From: Rallus limicola
Taxonomy: Eukaryota > Chordata > Aves > Gruiformes > Rallidae
Assembly: GCA_022605955.1 (NCBI GenBank)
Contig: JAKCOZ010000005.1
Location: forward strand, 7,598,001-7,662,000
Direction: 5' to 3'
DNA: 64,000 nucleotides
Shown here: positions 62,171-64,000 of the stretch, piece by piece
Position numbering within the stretch: the first letter of the stretch is position 1
Layout: each line of letters begins with the position of its first letter
The notes under the pieces: generated by a model
What the model was told of the DNA's origin: nothing
What the model saw: only the letters and a program-made list of their open reading frames with translations
Databases searched by the model: none
Made by a program: the position numbers and the translations under genes

Positions 62171-64000
62171 GAGGACAACTTGAGATGTTCCTACCACTAA
62201 CTCGCCTCTGCCCGCCCCGGTCTGGCATTCCCTAGAGGAAGACAGCCTCATGCTGTCCCCAGGGAGCACCTGCAAGCCTCCTAATAGCCTTCTAGTGATG
62301 GCAATCCTAATAATCAAACGCTAAACATCTCTTCTTCCCCATCTTGTCCGTTGCCAACTCCCATAACTTGTGCGTGATGAGGAAACTGACATCAGGGAAA
62401 TGACCTGACTCTCCAGGCTTAGAACATGAGAATGAACATGTGAACTCCAAGCTCATTTAAATGAGCCCTCTTGCCTTGTAAGATGAAGAGCCTCCCGTAT
62501 CCAGCCCTAAAAAAGTAACTGTGAAGCACCAACCTTCTAGATGCAGTCTGCCATCTCTCCCGGTCAAGCAGTCCCTGCCACATTAGCCAGATCCGATCAA
62601 ACACACTGACAGGATGGAGCAAATGTAATGACCCTCTTGTGCCCCATGTTACATGTTCAGCATTTTGCCTTGCTCAACTCAACAAAATAACAGGATACAC
62701 CCTCAGTAACAACATGCCCCTAATATTATACATCACTTAAATATTGGTGGTTGGTTCTAGGACTGGTCAACTTCTGCAAACAGCATTCTTGACCCAAAAT
62801 AGTATTCAGCTGATGTGGGGTGAAAAAGGAATTACTGTTTGCCTATAAAGTAGTTAGCCCCAAGATAAATCCTTGGGTACAGCTACAACTGGACATCACA
62901 TGCTTCTCCACCTCTTGCCAAAAATAACCAACAGTTTCTGTATTTACTTGCACAACTACATGTACTCTCCTATTTTTCTCTCACTACTTGTTCTGGTATT
63001 TTCAACATGTCTGCTTGATTTTAACCTTTATTTAGGCCCAATCCTTGTAATAAAGACTGGCAGGATGCTAAGTCAGAATTTGAGTTAATTAACTAGAGAA
63101 GACAGAGCTGTTTTATGGAAGTCCTAATACCTAACATTGGCGTTATTACTGTAATACCACCAATACTCAAGCCTTGTAAGTGCTGAGACATGTAAGTTAA
63201 GGGTGGGGGAAAATAGGTGGGTGTCAGTGTGAGTGAATTACAGCTCTCAAGAGCTCATCACATCTTTTGCTTACTAATTTTATAAATATTAATCAAACTT
63301 CACAAGTCTCCTAAAAAATAATGTCCTACAGAATTAGTCAGATACACATTTTATTAACATATCATCTATTTTAAAAGACTTTAAATGTTGATAAACACTC
63401 TTATTGATTACTTAACCATATAAACTTAAAAATTACTTAGGAAAATATAGCATTAAGCACATGCTGATCCAATCTGTAACTGTATATTCATCCCCAAGCA
63501 AGAATTGGCATATGTCACCCCAAATTAAGTGCTTGTGACCTACTGAAAAAAAAATCCTCTTTCTCAGCTACTAACTAGTCTCAAAATAATTTTACAGCTG
63601 TTCTTTAGGAACTATTTCTATCATTTTTCTTATTTTTTACCACACAACTTCTTATCATTTGATAACCCAAATGATCCAAACATGGTTGTAAACTTGAATG
63701 ATACTGATTCTCTAAAACTAGATGAAACTATTCATCTAATGCTCCATTGATACATTTGCACAGCTTTCACCAAATTTCAGAAAGATATTTTAATTTTGGT
63801 TTAGAAAAAGAAAGGGGTGATTAACTTCTCTTATACTGGTCTCTCTCTGGAGTTTTGAGTTGGTCATGCTTGCTAAATAACAGCACCTCCAAAGCATCTC
63901 ATTGCCATTGGTTTTGTCTTGGCATTCCAGTTTTTGCTAATTAGATCAAGCTAGACTTCCACTCAGCTTGCAGTGAGAGCATCACCAGCGTGTAATCAAA
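62171..64000. other. Upstream intergenic DNA, nothing recognised
   Basis: AT-rich sequence outside the CpG island. I found no exon of a divergent neighbour, no CR1 copy and no RNA gene. In human the upstream neighbour of HIPK3 is CSTF3, transcribed the other way; no CSTF3-like sequence is visible here. Confidence 0.6.

Overview
The window is vertebrate, almost certainly bird, genomic DNA. It holds the 5' two-fifths or so of one gene, HIPK3 (homeodomain-interacting protein kinase 3), on the minus strand. Bird origin is inferred from several CR1 LINE fragments ending in the octamer tail typical of avian CR1 (GATTCTGT repeats), from an ERVL-type long terminal repeat of the avian kind, and from a HIPK3 protein that is close to but distinct from the mammalian one. 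The species cannot be fixed from the sequence. There are no bacterial-type features (operons, CRISPR, IS elements). Most open frames in the window are chance frames in introns, in the GC-rich promoter, or antisense to exons.

Layout, from right (5' end of the gene) to left. 62.2-64 kb is upstream DNA with nothing recognised. About 60.6-62.17 kb is a CpG-island promoter, containing the non-coding first exon (donor at 61329/61328), a YY1/TISU-like start element and two short upstream ORFs. Intron 1 (about 14 kb) contains homopolymer G and C tracts. Exon 2 (46261-47356) encodes residues 1-364 and is the exon that forms the circular RNA circHIPK3 in mammals. Intron 2 (33.3 kb) carries CR1 copies, an older LINE fragment, a solo ERVL-type LTR, short tandem repeats and a palindrome. 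Then come exon 3 (12832-12955), exon 4 (8720-8839), exon 5 (6620-6706), exon 6 (5604-5788), exon 7 (4755-4914) and exon 8 (4265-4388). The left end (1-4264) is intron 8 with a large imperfect inverted repeat and a CR1 fragment that keeps a 311-codon open frame. The remaining exons are beyond the left edge.

All seven coding exons have GT donors and AG acceptors, and their phases join without a frameshift into 631 complete codons plus one base. These cover the N-terminal region, the whole kinase domain and the start of the C-terminal region. No undescribed protein system was found. The points most worth a second look are structural and regulatory: the circularising exon 2 and its circular reading frame, an upstream ORF that stops 4 nt before the main ATG, oppositely oriented CR1 copies around exon 3 and around exons 3-8, a 115-bp-arm inverted repeat, and complementary G and C tracts in intron 1.
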